Shown in pieces: positions 1 through 7,838 of a stretch of 21,308 nucleotides of DNA. The notes below the pieces were generated by a model, which ran no database searches, had not been told where the DNA came from, and was given only the letters and a program-made list of their open reading frames with translations. The position numbers were made by a program, and so were the translations under genes. Origin of the DNA: an uncultured Victivallales bacterium (GTDB lineage: Bacteria; Verrucomicrobiota; Lentisphaeria; Oligosphaerales; JAFGRS01); assembly GCA_903834675.1 (NCBI GenBank), contig CAILKC010000849.1, positions 1-21,308 on the forward strand. Direction: 5' to 3'. Positions within the stretch are counted from its first letter, which is position 1; the number at the start of each line of letters is the position of its first letter.

Positions 1-102
1 CCTGGAGCCGGCGGTCCTGCTTCCCGCCTGCGGGAGGCTTCCGCGGTTCCCTTTTCGCAGGGGATTGCATTTCTTCACAGCTTCTCTGCGGCTATCTTAG
101 GA
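1..102. other. Left-edge non-coding stretch with a stem-loop
   Basis: No convincing gene is seen here. Positions 19-38 form an 8-bp stem (one G-T pair) around a CCTG tetraloop. A short T run follows only at about 51-55, so it is at best a weak terminator for a gene left of the window. Positions 1-16 (CCTGGAGCCGGCGGTC) are the exact reverse complement of 215-230 and 244-259 inside repeat copy A, suggesting that a repeat fragment begins before the window. No well-spaced sigma70 promoter for the 376 gene was found. Confidence 0.4.
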
Positions 103-296
103 GAGGCTCTTGCAGAACCCCGCGTCTAGCCCTGGAGTCCGCGATGCCATCGCCCGTTCCGGGCGGGTTCGCGGTATCTCCATGTACGGCGGAGACTCCA
201 GGGGATACGGCGGAGACCGCCGGCTCCAGGGGATTACGGCGGAGACCGCCGGCTCCAGGGGAGATGCTGGTGAGCCGAGGGTTCTGCAAGAGCCTC
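103..296 (+). repeat. Small terminal-inverted-repeat element, copy A
   Basis: The ends are perfect 18-bp inverted repeats: 103-120 (GAGGCTCTTGCAGAACCC) against 279-296. The left arm 105-181 matches the reverse complement of 7653-7729 at 70 of 77 positions. The right arm 253-294 matches the reverse complement of 7554-7595 at 39 of 42. The centre holds short tandem units (185-262) that copy B lacks. There is no transposase-sized reading frame and no clear target-site duplication. It resembles a MITE or a large REP-like intergenic element. Folded as RNA or a cruciform, the ends would pair into a long stem. It lies just upstream of the nitrilase-fusion gene, so it sits in that gene's promoter or leader region. 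Confidence 0.85.
185..262 (+). repeat. 28-bp tandem units inside repeat copy A
   Basis: There are three consecutive units: 185-205 (shortened, 21 bp), 206-233 and 235-262 (28 bp each, separated by one T). Each has the form TACGGCGGAGAC...CTCCAGGGGA. The two full units are identical. The short unit lacks about 7 bp (CGCCGGC). Each full unit contains GCCGGC-centred palindromic sequence. The unit count probably varies by slippage. Confidence 0.8.
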
Positions 297-375
297 AGGA
301 AAGTACGGTTTACCGGACGGGGCGGCGGCGTCCCGGAGCGCGGTGTCCCACAACCAAACAAGGAGCCGACGGACC

Positions 376-1719
376 ATGTGGTGCGTACCCCACGGCTGGC
401 GTGCCGCGGCACTCTTCATGCTACCTCTGGCGAGCGTGGCAGGAGAAGCCGACGTGAAGATCCTCTTCGAGACCCATGGATTCGTCGCAGATGCAAAGGG
501 TCAGCCCGTCGGCTGGGCGGCGGAGTCCGCGCATGCCGGGGTGCGACTCGAGTTTGCGGTTGATGCTGCCGTGAGCCGTTCCGGCCAGGGCTCGTTGAGA
601 CTGGCGGCCAAAGGCAACCCAGCCGGGTTCGGCAACCTGCGCTGCAACGTGCCTGGCATCAGCGCCGGCAGGTGGTACCGGTTGACTACCCACTACCGGG
701 TCCGCGCGGTGCCCTGCGAACGGCGCAGCGTCTTCGCGCGCCTGGGCTGGCTGGAAGCCGATGGCAAGCGCCAGCATTACGGTGACCTGCTCTGGCGCAC
801 CGAGCCCGCCGGCGACTGGGTGAAGCTCCACGGCACGTTCCAGGCGCCGGAGAAGGCGACCAGCGCCGACCTCGAGCTCTCTTTCGCCTGGGCCCAGGAT
901 GGCGTGGTCTGGTGGGATGACATCACCCTGGCCGAGGTGCCGAAGCCCCCGGAACGCCGGGTGCGGGTCGCCACCGTCTTCCACCGTCCTGAGAAGACCT
1001 CTGGACCGGCGGAGAGCGTGGCCTCGTTCTGCCGCATGGTCGATACCGCCGCAGCCGAGCGCCCGGACATCGTCTGCCTGCCCGAGGGCATCACCGTGAT
1101 CGGCACGGGCAAGAGCTACGTCGAGGTGGCCGAGTCCGTTCCCGGTCCTACGACCGCGACCTTAGGCGAAACCGCACGCCGGCAGCGCTGCTACCTGGTG
1201 GCTGGCCTCTACGAAAGCGTGGGCGCCGTGGTCTACAATACCAGCGTGCTGATCGATCGCGAGGGGCGGCTCGTGGGCACCTACCGTAAGACGCATCTGC
1301 CCAACGAGGAGTTCACTCACGGCGTCACGCCCGGCGATGCCTACCCCGTCTTCGCGACCGACTTCGGCACCGTGGGCATGATGATCTGCTGGGACGTGCA
1401 GTTCCCTGAACCGGCCCGGGCCCTGGCCGCCAAAGGCGCGGAGCTCATCCTGCTGCCGATCTGGGGCGGCAATGAAATCCTCGCCCGGGCCCGCGCCATC
1501 GAGAACCACATCACCCTGGTCACCTCTTCCTACGACATGAAGACGATGGTGATCAACCCCCGGGGCGACATCGTCTGCGAAGCCAGTAAAGAGCGCCCCA
1601 TCGTGGTCACCGAAGTCAACCTGGACGAGAAGATCGTCCAGAACTGGCTCGGTGACATGAAAGGGCGCACCCAGCGCGAGCGGCGAACCGAACTGCGTGT
1701 CCCAGAATTGGAGCGTTGA
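376..1719 (+). CDS. Secreted CBM-like/carbon-nitrogen hydrolase fusion
   Basis: A 447-aa exported protein. The ATG at 376 is preceded by AAGGAG (360-365) and opens a signal peptide ending near LASVAG. An in-frame GTG at 343 lacks a ribosome-binding site. Residues about 26-190 form a beta-rich carbohydrate-binding-like module (SGQGSLRLAAKGN, then VVWWDDITLAEV). Residues about 194-440 are a nitrilase-superfamily domain with the full catalytic triad: E237 (CLPEGI), K305 (TYRKTHLP) and C338 (MICWDVQFPE). The family hydrolyses or condenses C-N bonds, usually amides. Most members are cytoplasmic, single-domain proteins, so export and fusion to a lectin-like module are unusual. The stop codon lies one base before the heparinase-like gene, implying co-transcription. 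I infer action on an amide-bearing glycan or its fragments; the substrate is unknown. Confidence 0.88.
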   Translation: MWCVPHGWRAAALFMLPLASVAGEADVKILFETHGFVADAKGQPVGWAAESAHAGVRLEFAVDAAVSRSGQGSLRLAAKGNPAGFGNLRCNVPGISAGRWYRLTTHYRVRAVPCERRSVFARLGWLEADGKRQHYGDLLWRTEPAGDWVKLHGTFQAPEKATSADLELSFAWAQDGVVWWDDITLAEVPKPPERRVRVATVFHRPEKTSGPAESVASFCRMVDTAAAERPDIVCLPEGITVIGTGKSYVEVAESVPGPTTATLGETARRQRCYLVAGLYESVGAVVYNTSVLIDREGRLVGTYRKTHLPNEEFTHGVTPGDAYPVFATDFGTVGMMICWDVQFPEPARALAAKGAELILLPIWGGNEILARARAIENHITLVTSSYDMKTMVINPRGDIVCEASKERPIVVTEVNLDEKIVQNWLGDMKGRTQRERRTELRVPELER

Positions 1720-1720
1720 G

Positions 1721-4700
1721 ATGATCGTTCACTCCCTGTCGCTGACCGCGGGCGGGCTGCTCTTGGCGTCGGTTGCGTTTGCCGCCGACTTCGAGGCGAC
1801 CCCGGCGCCCTACCAAACCCTGCCGCGGCCTGCCGACGGCGAGACTCTCGTGGCCAGTCCACCGTGCTTTGTCTACCCGGCCACGACGATCCGCCCCGCC
1901 TACGTGGTGGAATACAGTCGGGAGCCCCAGTTCCGGCCTGAGACGACGTTGCGCCTGGTCAGCCCGTACACGCTGGCCGTGCCGACGCAGACGCTGGCGC
2001 CGGGCGAGTACGTCTGGCGCTGGCGGCCAGGTACGCCTGACGACGGCGCCGCGGAATGGTCCGCCGTCCGCCGCTTTGTTATGCCGCCCGAGGTGCCCCA
2101 GGTGCCCTTCCCGGACATCGAGAAACTGGTCCAGCGCCTGGGCACGTTACGGCCGCGCATCGGGGTCAGCGCCGCGGGCCTGCCGGAGCTACGACTGCAC
2201 GCCCGAGAGCGCTTCGGCGCCGACTGGGGGGCCAAGGTACGCCAGGCCGCGGAGACCCTCGGTGGCAAGCCGCTGCTGCCCGAGCCCGCCTTCCTTCCCG
2301 ACGCCAAGGACCCGCGGCGGATCGAAATCTACCAGAAGACCTTTCAGGCCACTAGGCCGTTCATGCGCGAGATGGTCACCCTGGCGGAAAACTACCTGCT
2401 GACCGGTGATGAACTCGCGGGCCAGGAAGCGAAGCGGCGGCTGCTGCACGTGGTTGGCTGGGACCCCCGCGGCAGCACCAGCATCGGCCACAACGACGAG
2501 CCCGCCACCGAGGTGGTGCGCTACTGCCCGACCGTCTACGACCGCGTCTACGGGTTGCTCTCAGCCGAGGAGCGGCAGCGCTGCCTCGACTGCCTGCTTA
2601 TTCGCATGCAGGACATGATGGAGCGCTGGAAGACGCGACCGTTCGAAAAGCATCCCTACGAAAGCCACAACATGGGCTACTACCTGCCGGATCTGCTGGA
2701 AGCCAGCCTGGCGTTGGTAGGCGAGGCCCCCGTCGAGGAGATGTTGCGCTACACCATGTTGCAGCTCTGGTCACCCTTCTACCCGCCCTATGGCGGCGCC
2801 GACGGCGGCTGGTGCGAAGGCCCAAGCTACTGGGCCTGGAGCACGTCGGTGTTTGCCCGTACCTACCGGCTGGTCGAGCAGACCACGGGGGTACAGGTCC
2901 AACAGCGCTCGAACGTCCGCAACATGGCCTTCTACAAGCTCTACGGGAACCCGCCCTACTCCCGCCTGTCGCCCTTTGGCGATGGCCAGGAAAGTCCGGC
3001 CGGCGGCGCTGAGACCATGGTTCTTCTCGCGGCCCTCTACGAGAATCCCTATGCGCAGTGGTATGCCAACTGGCAAAGGGCCCGACTCGGGCCGCTGGAC
3101 TCACTGCTCTTAGGCAAGGCCAGCGTGACCGCACGGGAACCCTACGATCTGCCGCAAGGCCGTGCCTTCTTCGACGTCGGCCTGGCCACCATGCACACGG
3201 TTCTGCCCGACCCCAATGCCAATGTGACCGTGCTCCTCCGCAGCAGCCCGTTCGGCTCGATCAGCCACGCCTACGCCGACCAGAACGCCTTCACGCTGGA
3301 CGCCTACGGCGAGCCGCTGATCATCGCCTCGGGCTACTACCAGCTCTATGGCCACCCGCACCACGCGCAGTGGACCTGGCAGACCAAGGCGTCGAACTCG
3401 GTCCTGGTCAACGGCGAAGGCCAGTCGACCCGGGACTGGAATGCCCGCGGTCGGCTGGCCGTGTTCCAGACCACCACCGCCGCCGACTACGCCGTGGGCG
3501 ACGCCCACGAAGCCTACCCCGGCCGGCTGGAGCGCTTCGACCGCCGCATCGTCTTCCTCCGGCCTCTCCACAGCGGCGGCGCACCGGTCGTCATCATCCG
3601 CGACGACCTCGCGGCGCCGCAGCCCGCCACCTACCAGTTCCTGCTGCACGCGCTGGAAAAGATAGACGTGGACGCCGGGGCGCAGCGCCTCACGGTCCGC
3701 CGCGGAGCCGCCCGCTGCCGGGTCGACGTCCTGGCGCCGCAAGCGCTGGCCTTCGAGCAGAACGACCGCTTCACCCAGCCGCCCTTTCGCCCGGCGCCAA
3801 ACCAGTGGCACCTGACGGCGAGCACCGTGGGGCCAGCGGCCAAGGCTGAGTCGCTGATCGTGCTTCAGCCCTACCGCGACGGTGCCGAAGCGGCGCTGCT
3901 GACCCCCACGCTGGAGCAGGGCGACGGGTGCGTCGGCGTGGTGCTGAGCGCCGCGGACCGGACCCTCACCGTGCTGTTGCGAACCGACCCCGCGGCCCCA
4001 CAGATTCGGCTCGGAGCGCTCTCGACCGACGGCCAGGCCGCGAGCCTGCGCCTGACGGACAACGTGGTACGCTCGGCGGTCTGCTTCCTGGGTACGAGCC
4101 TCGCCTGGAAAGGCGACACGCTGCTCGAAAGCAGCCAGACGACGTCGTTGTGCGGCTCCGTCTGGGGCCGGGACCGGCGCCTGGCCGACGCCGTGGCGCC
4201 GGCCGGGACCACTCTCGCCACCAACCTCGGCAGCCGGGACCGCTGGACCCAGCCCGGCAGTGGCGATGGTCTGCGCGGGGCCGACGCCGCGGCGCGTCTG
4301 GCCAAGGCCTTTCTGCGGATCGCAGATCAACCGGAGCTGCCGTTCACCGTGACCGCTTACCCGCGAACCCAACGTCTGGTGGCCCACGCCGCGCTTGCCG
4401 CCACCGGTGGGCACTGCGAACTCAAGCTGACTCTCGAGAACGGCGGGGAGGCGCCCCTGCCGGTGAGCGTGAGTTCCGGCAGCTTGCCCTTCGCCCAAGC
4501 GGTGATCCCGGCGCGACAGACACAGACGCTGGTCGTCCCAGCCGCCGACCTGGCGGAGGGTCGGGACCTGGCTGTGGTGGCGGACGAGGCCGTCGGTGGA
4601 CAACTGCTGCGGCTCGAGGCGACGGCGCGCCGGGTCTACGGGGTGAACCTGCTTCCCGATCCGGGGTTCGACCAGGTCAAGGATGGCGGGCCGGCTCACT

Positions 4701-5119
4701 GGCAGGCAACCTCGATTTCAGCAAGCGCACAATGCACCCTGGCCATTGTGCCTGGCGGACGCAATGGCGGCACCTGCATCAAGGTGACCTGCACCGAGGC
4801 GACCGGCGGCACTTTTGGCGGCATCCTGCAGTGGACGGGCGTCGCGCCGGCCAAGGTCGATCGGCGCTTCCGCATGAGCTGTTGGGTCCGCAGCGCCCCC
4901 GACTCGGTCGCCGGGCTGCAGGTCACCAGCGGGGGCTGGCAATGGTGGCGCAACACCGAACGGCTGCGCGACCAGGCCGACTGGGCCGAGACGGCGCTGG
5001 AGTTCGTGCTCCCCGCCAACACGGACCTCTCAAATGTTCGCCTGCACATGTGCGCCAGTAAGACCGGCACCGAGCTCTTCGCCGACGATGTCTGCCTGGT
5101 CGAGCTCCCGCCGGAATGA
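1721..5119 (+). CDS. Heparinase II/III-type polysaccharide lyase-like protein
   Basis: A 1132-aa secreted protein. I chose the ATG at 1721 over an in-frame GTG at 1697 because GGAG (1710-1713) lies 7 nt before it and a signal peptide follows (MIVHSLSLTAGGLLLASVAFA). Residues about 24-480 resemble the DUF4962/alpha-toroid part of heparinase II-type lyases, with H316-N317 (ESHNMGYYLP) and E366/Y370 (GGWCEGPSYW) at the expected catalytic positions. Residues about 500-850 form the heparinase II/III beta-sandwich, with H516 in FGSISHAYADQN and a later HPHHAQWTWQTKASNSVLV segment. Residues about 974-1132 form a CBM4/9-like module (NLLPDPGFD...). Such enzymes cleave uronic-acid polysaccharides by beta-elimination; the substrate cannot be read from the sequence. 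It is the second gene of the cluster. Confidence 0.9.
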   Translation: MIVHSLSLTAGGLLLASVAFAADFEATPAPYQTLPRPADGETLVASPPCFVYPATTIRPAYVVEYSREPQFRPETTLRLVSPYTLAVPTQTLAPGEYVWRWRPGTPDDGAAEWSAVRRFVMPPEVPQVPFPDIEKLVQRLGTLRPRIGVSAAGLPELRLHARERFGADWGAKVRQAAETLGGKPLLPEPAFLPDAKDPRRIEIYQKTFQATRPFMREMVTLAENYLLTGDELAGQEAKRRLLHVVGWDPRGSTSIGHNDEPATEVVRYCPTVYDRVYGLLSAEERQRCLDCLLIRMQDMMERWKTRPFEKHPYESHNMGYYLPDLLEASLALVGEAPVEEMLRYTMLQLWSPFYPPYGGADGGWCEGPSYWAWSTSVFARTYRLVEQTTGVQVQQRSNVRNMAFYKLYGNPPYSRLSPFGDGQESPAGGAETMVLLAALYENPYAQWYANWQRARLGPLDSLLLGKASVTAREPYDLPQGRAFFDVGLATMHTVLPDPNANVTVLLRSSPFGSISHAYADQNAFTLDAYGEPLIIASGYYQLYGHPHHAQWTWQTKASNSVLVNGEGQSTRDWNARGRLAVFQTTTAADYAVGDAHEAYPGRLERFDRRIVFLRPLHSGGAPVVIIRDDLAAPQPATYQFLLHALEKIDVDAGAQRLTVRRGAARCRVDVLAPQALAFEQNDRFTQPPFRPAPNQWHLTASTVGPAAKAESLIVLQPYRDGAEAALLTPTLEQGDGCVGVVLSAADRTLTVLLRTDPAAPQIRLGALSTDGQAASLRLTDNVVRSAVCFLGTSLAWKGDTLLESSQTTSLCGSVWGRDRRLADAVAPAGTTLATNLGSRDRWTQPGSGDGLRGADAAARLAKAFLRIADQPELPFTVTAYPRTQRLVAHAALAATGGHCELKLTLENGGEAPLPVSVSSGSLPFAQAVIPARQTQTLVVPAADLAEGRDLAVVADEAVGGQLLRLEATARRVYGVNLLPDPGFDQVKDGGPAHWQATSISASAQCTLAIVPGGRNGGTCIKVTCTEATGGTFGGILQWTGVAPAKVDRRFRMSCWVRSAPDSVAGLQVTSGGWQWWRNTERLRDQADWAETALEFVLPANTDLSNVRLHMCASKTGTELFADDVCLVELPPE

Positions 5120-5184
5120 ACCCGAGAACCGGGAGCGCTTGGGCAGACCAGACTGCCTTGCCTGGAGGGTCCAGATCCCGATGA
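5116..5184 (+). other. Possible 22-codon coupling ORF between the lyase-like gene and the next gene
   Basis: ATG at 5116 overlaps the lyase stop (ATGA, 5116-5119). The frame runs 22 codons (MNPRTGSAWADQTALPGGSR then SR) to a TGA at 5182-5184. That stop overlaps the ATG of the following gene (5181-5183) in a second ATGA. It would carry ribosomes across the 61-bp gap and couple the two genes. It may be a chance open frame in GC-rich DNA. Confidence 0.25.
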
Positions 5185-6890
5185 TCGGCTGCAATCTTCC
5201 CGGGGCTGAGTTTCAGCTCGATGTCCGGCTGGTAGACGTCGGCGAAGGGGTCACCTTCACCCTCTCTGGAGTGAGCCCGGATGATCGCTTCGAGATCTTC
5301 CCGCGCTATCTGGAGAACTGCGACCCGGAACTCGCCCGGCAGTCGCCAGCGCCCCTGCAATGGCTGGATGCTCTGAAGCCTGAGGTGCTGCCCGTGGCGG
5401 ACACGATCCGCTATACGCCGCGCCTGGCGGGCAACTACCTGGCGCGTTGGACGAGTCGGCGGCACGGCCTCGAGTACCGCTATTTCGCGGCGATCGACCA
5501 GACCTACGTGATCTATCGCCCGGCCGTCTGGAGCTGGCCCACGCCCTTCCCCGCGACCGGCGGGCCGGAGATACACAACGGCGGGTTGCCGCTGGACTGG
5601 TGCATCAGCTCTGACAAGACGGACGAGCCGTATGTTCCCCGGCTGCTTGAGGAACAGCAGCGCTATGGCGGGGGTATCGTCTATGGCATGAGTGCCTCCG
5701 CTGACGACCGGCCCACCGCCGCGGTCGCCCAGACTCTGCGGGACACCATCGCGGCGTTCCGCCAACACGGTCTCGAGGTCGGACGGGTGGCCAACCTCTG
5801 GTATGGCGGCAGGCTGTCCACCCGAAAAGTCCAGGCGGCCTGCGCCGCTGGGTTCGAGGTCATCGATGGCTACGTGCCCCGCGCCAGCACCTGCGGCATG
5901 GGAGCGCCCTACTTCCCCTTTTACATCAGCCCGACCGATTACCGGTTTCCGAGCCAGGACGGGCCGACCGCAGCTATCGCCTGCGTGTTCGACTTCGTGG
6001 GTAGTTGGCACTTCCACGGCCCGATCGGGTTTCACCGGCCAAGCGCCAAGGGGAGCTGGGAACGCGCCCGGTTCTATATCGATCTGGCGGCGCAGGAGGC
6101 TGTCCTCACCGCCCGGAACAGCGGGACGCACAACCTCATCACGACCCTGGTGAACTTCGAAAGCCCGAGCGCCTGGGGAAGCTCGCCCTATCAAGTCATC
6201 TGGGATGAGGAGCGCGGCCAGGAGTTCTTTGCCAAGTACATGCATCTCCTGGCCTTTGAGCACACGCGGCGCTGGCCCATCGTTTTCGCGCGCGCCGCCG
6301 ACTACGCCGACTACTTCCGGGCCCATTACCGCGAGATGCCGCGCCGGATCGTGAGTTCCATCACGCATGACCTGGAGTATGACCGCTTCTGGACCGACGA
6401 ATGGCATGAGCGGCGCCTCACCTCGACCGGCTATGTGCCAGTCAACCAATCTCTGCGCGCCTTTCGTCAAGCGCGTGTCATGCCTCAGTACAACCTGCCG
6501 ATGTCCCTCGAGTTCATCAACTACAACGACAACCGGCGAAGCTGCCGCTTCGAATACGCCTGTCCGAAGCCGGTCCACTATTACGATCTGACCGGCACGA
6601 CGCCATGGCCGCCCCAGCCCCCGGAGGTGGAGCTTCCAGACCCCGACGTCACCCTATCGGTCAAGGCCAGCCGCGAGCACTACGAGGTCACCTATGCTCT
6701 GACGGGCGACGCCCGCTTTTCGGACTACCTGCTGGCCATCTGGGATATTCCGCGGGAGTATCGTGGTTGCCATCTTGAGACCAACGCCAAGGAGTTCATC
6801 TGGATCGACAACACCGACGGCAACTGCCGGGGAATTGTGCGTTTCGACCTGGAGCCCAATGGCACCATTACGGTCCGCTGGCAGCGCTGA
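5181..6890 (+). CDS. Uncharacterised 569-aa protein of the glycan cluster
   Basis: I do not recognise this family. The ATG at 5181 has GGAGGG at 5164-5169 (11 nt away). The frame is open back to 5034, inside the upstream gene, but offers no better start. From 5181 there is no signal peptide, although its neighbours are secreted. Residues about 1-130 look beta-rich. The centre is an alpha/beta stretch beginning WCISSDKTDEPYVPRLLEEQ and including AAFRQHGLEVGRVANLWYGG, GFEVIDGYVPRAS and FDFVGSWHFHGPIGFHRP. It is rich in Trp, Tyr, His and Asp, as in sugar-active barrels or NodB-like folds. The end (about 470-569) is again beta-rich. Its position after the heparinase-like gene suggests a role in the same glycan pathway. 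It could be a glycoside hydrolase-like or deacetylase-like enzyme; this is inference only. Confidence 0.75.
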   Translation: MIGCNLPGAEFQLDVRLVDVGEGVTFTLSGVSPDDRFEIFPRYLENCDPELARQSPAPLQWLDALKPEVLPVADTIRYTPRLAGNYLARWTSRRHGLEYRYFAAIDQTYVIYRPAVWSWPTPFPATGGPEIHNGGLPLDWCISSDKTDEPYVPRLLEEQQRYGGGIVYGMSASADDRPTAAVAQTLRDTIAAFRQHGLEVGRVANLWYGGRLSTRKVQAACAAGFEVIDGYVPRASTCGMGAPYFPFYISPTDYRFPSQDGPTAAIACVFDFVGSWHFHGPIGFHRPSAKGSWERARFYIDLAAQEAVLTARNSGTHNLITTLVNFESPSAWGSSPYQVIWDEERGQEFFAKYMHLLAFEHTRRWPIVFARAADYADYFRAHYREMPRRIVSSITHDLEYDRFWTDEWHERRLTSTGYVPVNQSLRAFRQARVMPQYNLPMSLEFINYNDNRRSCRFEYACPKPVHYYDLTGTTPWPPQPPEVELPDPDVTLSVKASREHYEVTYALTGDARFSDYLLAIWDIPREYRGCHLETNAKEFIWIDNTDGNCRGIVRFDLEPNGTITVRWQR

Positions 6891-6924
6891 CGTCAAACGG
6901 GGTGGGCATGAAGAGGAGATCGAG

Positions 6925-7495
6925 GTGAGAACGCCACTCAGGACCGGGTCGTTGGCACGTCCTCTATTCCCCTGGTTCGTCAGCGCGGTGGCGCTGGCCT
7001 GCGGGGTGTCTGTCCGTGCCGCGTCTGAACTTCTGGACGAGCACACCATCGCCCTCTACGACTTCCGAGGCGCCCCGGATCGGGCGCTGGAGGATCTTTG
7101 CGGGCAAGGCGCCATGGACCTCGAGGGCGACGCGCCCGCCGCGCTCGCCCCGGGCGCTGGCATCATCCTGGATGGCCAGACGCGCCTGCAAGGACCGTTG
7201 CTCATCAGCCCGCCCGACCCGCAGGGCAAGTGCGCCGTGGATCCGTGCCAGGGTACGGTCGCGGGGCTGGATGGGCGTCGGCAAGCGCCTGCCACAAGGC
7301 TACACCGTGGAGATCCGCATCCCGCTCACCCAGGCCAACTTCCCGGATTTCCGTCCCGAGCCGGGCGCGGTCTTCGGTCTTGATCTTGCCCTTGACGACG
7401 CGGACCAGGGCGGTGAGCGCAAGACGCAGATGGTCTGGCAAGGCTCCTCCGAGAACTGTCGCGATACCAGCCTGTTTGCCAGACTCAGATTCTGA
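6925..7495 (+). pseudogene. Collapsed LamG-like/CBM9-like secreted protein remnant
   Basis: It starts at GTG 6925, with AGAGGAG (6912-6918) six bases before it, and opens a signal peptide (LFPWFVSAVALACGVSVRAA). The first frame then gives a LamG/concanavalin-like beginning (HTIALYDFRGAPD, ILDGQTRLQGPLLISPP). Sense is lost at about 7225-7280. A different frame then gives the C-terminal part of a CBM9/DOMON-like domain (GYTVEIRIPLTQANFP, GLDLALDDADQGGERKTQ, MVWQGSSE) down to the TGA at 7493-7495. Together the two pieces amount to about 190 codons, whereas proteins with this pairing normally run to many hundreds. I infer a large internal deletion with a frameshift. It is the last gene of the plus-strand cluster and lies 58 bp from repeat copy B. 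A sequencing indel alone would not restore the missing middle. Confidence 0.65.
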
Positions 7496-7509
7496 TGCAG
7501 CCCACCCAC

Positions 7510-7541
7510 GGCCACCGCCAGCGTTGCCCCGGGCGGTGGCC
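7510..7541. terminator. GC-rich hairpin after the plus-strand cluster
   Basis: GGCCACCGCC (7510-7519) pairs perfectly with GGCGGTGGCC (7532-7541) around a 12-nt loop, starting 15 bp past the stop at 7495. No T run follows on either strand, so it may stop or stabilise transcripts without being a classical intrinsic terminator. Confidence 0.45.
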
Positions 7542-7553
7542 GCACCTACCGGC

Positions 7554-7729
7554 GGCTCTTGCAGAACCCTCGGCTCACCAGCATCCTGCCTGGAGCTGAC
7601 GGTCCACGTCGGCATTGCCGGGGCTTCCGCCGTCTCGGGGGTCTGGCCGACGGGGGATACCGCGAACCCGCCCGGGACGGGCGCTGGCATCGCGGGCTCC
7701 AGGGCGACAAGCGGGGTTCTGCAAGAGCC
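7554..7729 (-). repeat. Small terminal-inverted-repeat element, copy B (inverted)
   Basis: The ends are perfect 16-bp inverted repeats: 7554-7569 (GGCTCTTGCAGAACCC) against 7714-7729. It is the same element as copy A but in the opposite orientation. Both arms are conserved (70/77 and 39/42 matches by eye), while the roughly 57-bp centre (7596-7652) differs and lacks the 28-bp tandem units. No coding capacity or target duplication is evident. Copies A and B bracket the entire plus-strand cluster. Confidence 0.85.
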
Positions 7730-7838
7730 TCCCCGGAATGAAACGTCAGAGCCGGGACGCGCCAAGTACGTAGTAGAGGCTTTAGCCGCTGACACCGATG
7801 GCCACGGGCTTCATCACGCCGACCTCGCTCTGCCCTGC

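Larger units (their letters stand above)
7496..7838. other. Convergent intergenic region
   Basis: This 343-bp gap lies between the convergent plus-strand remnant (stop 7495) and minus-strand hydrolase gene (stop 7839). It contains a GC-rich hairpin (7510-7541) and repeat copy B (7554-7729). The remaining part (7730-7838) shows no gene or clear signal. No U-tract terminator is visible for either strand. Confidence 0.7.

Noticed and set aside
65..98. Sigma70 promoter for the nitrilase-fusion gene (TTGCAT ... TATCTT)
   Set aside because: The spacing is 22 bp, outside the working range, and the alternative TTCACA gives only 13 bp.
185..262. CRISPR-like direct repeats
   Set aside because: The units are directly abutting with no spacers.
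3110..4699. 529-codon open frame on the minus strand opposite the lyase-like gene
   Set aside because: The translation is rich in Arg, Gly and Gln with no domain pattern. It is the antisense shadow of a well-supported lyase-like gene in GC-rich DNA.
5034..5180. Longer start of the 569-aa protein inside the lyase-like gene
   Set aside because: The extra residues (MFACTCAPVRPAPSSSPTMS and on) are shadow-like, and the ATG at 5181 has its own GGAGGG.
4923..6578. 551-codon minus-strand open frame across the unassigned gene
   Set aside because: It has no ribosome-binding site and no recognisable motif, and it spans two real plus-strand genes and the gap between them. I treat it as a codon-bias shadow.
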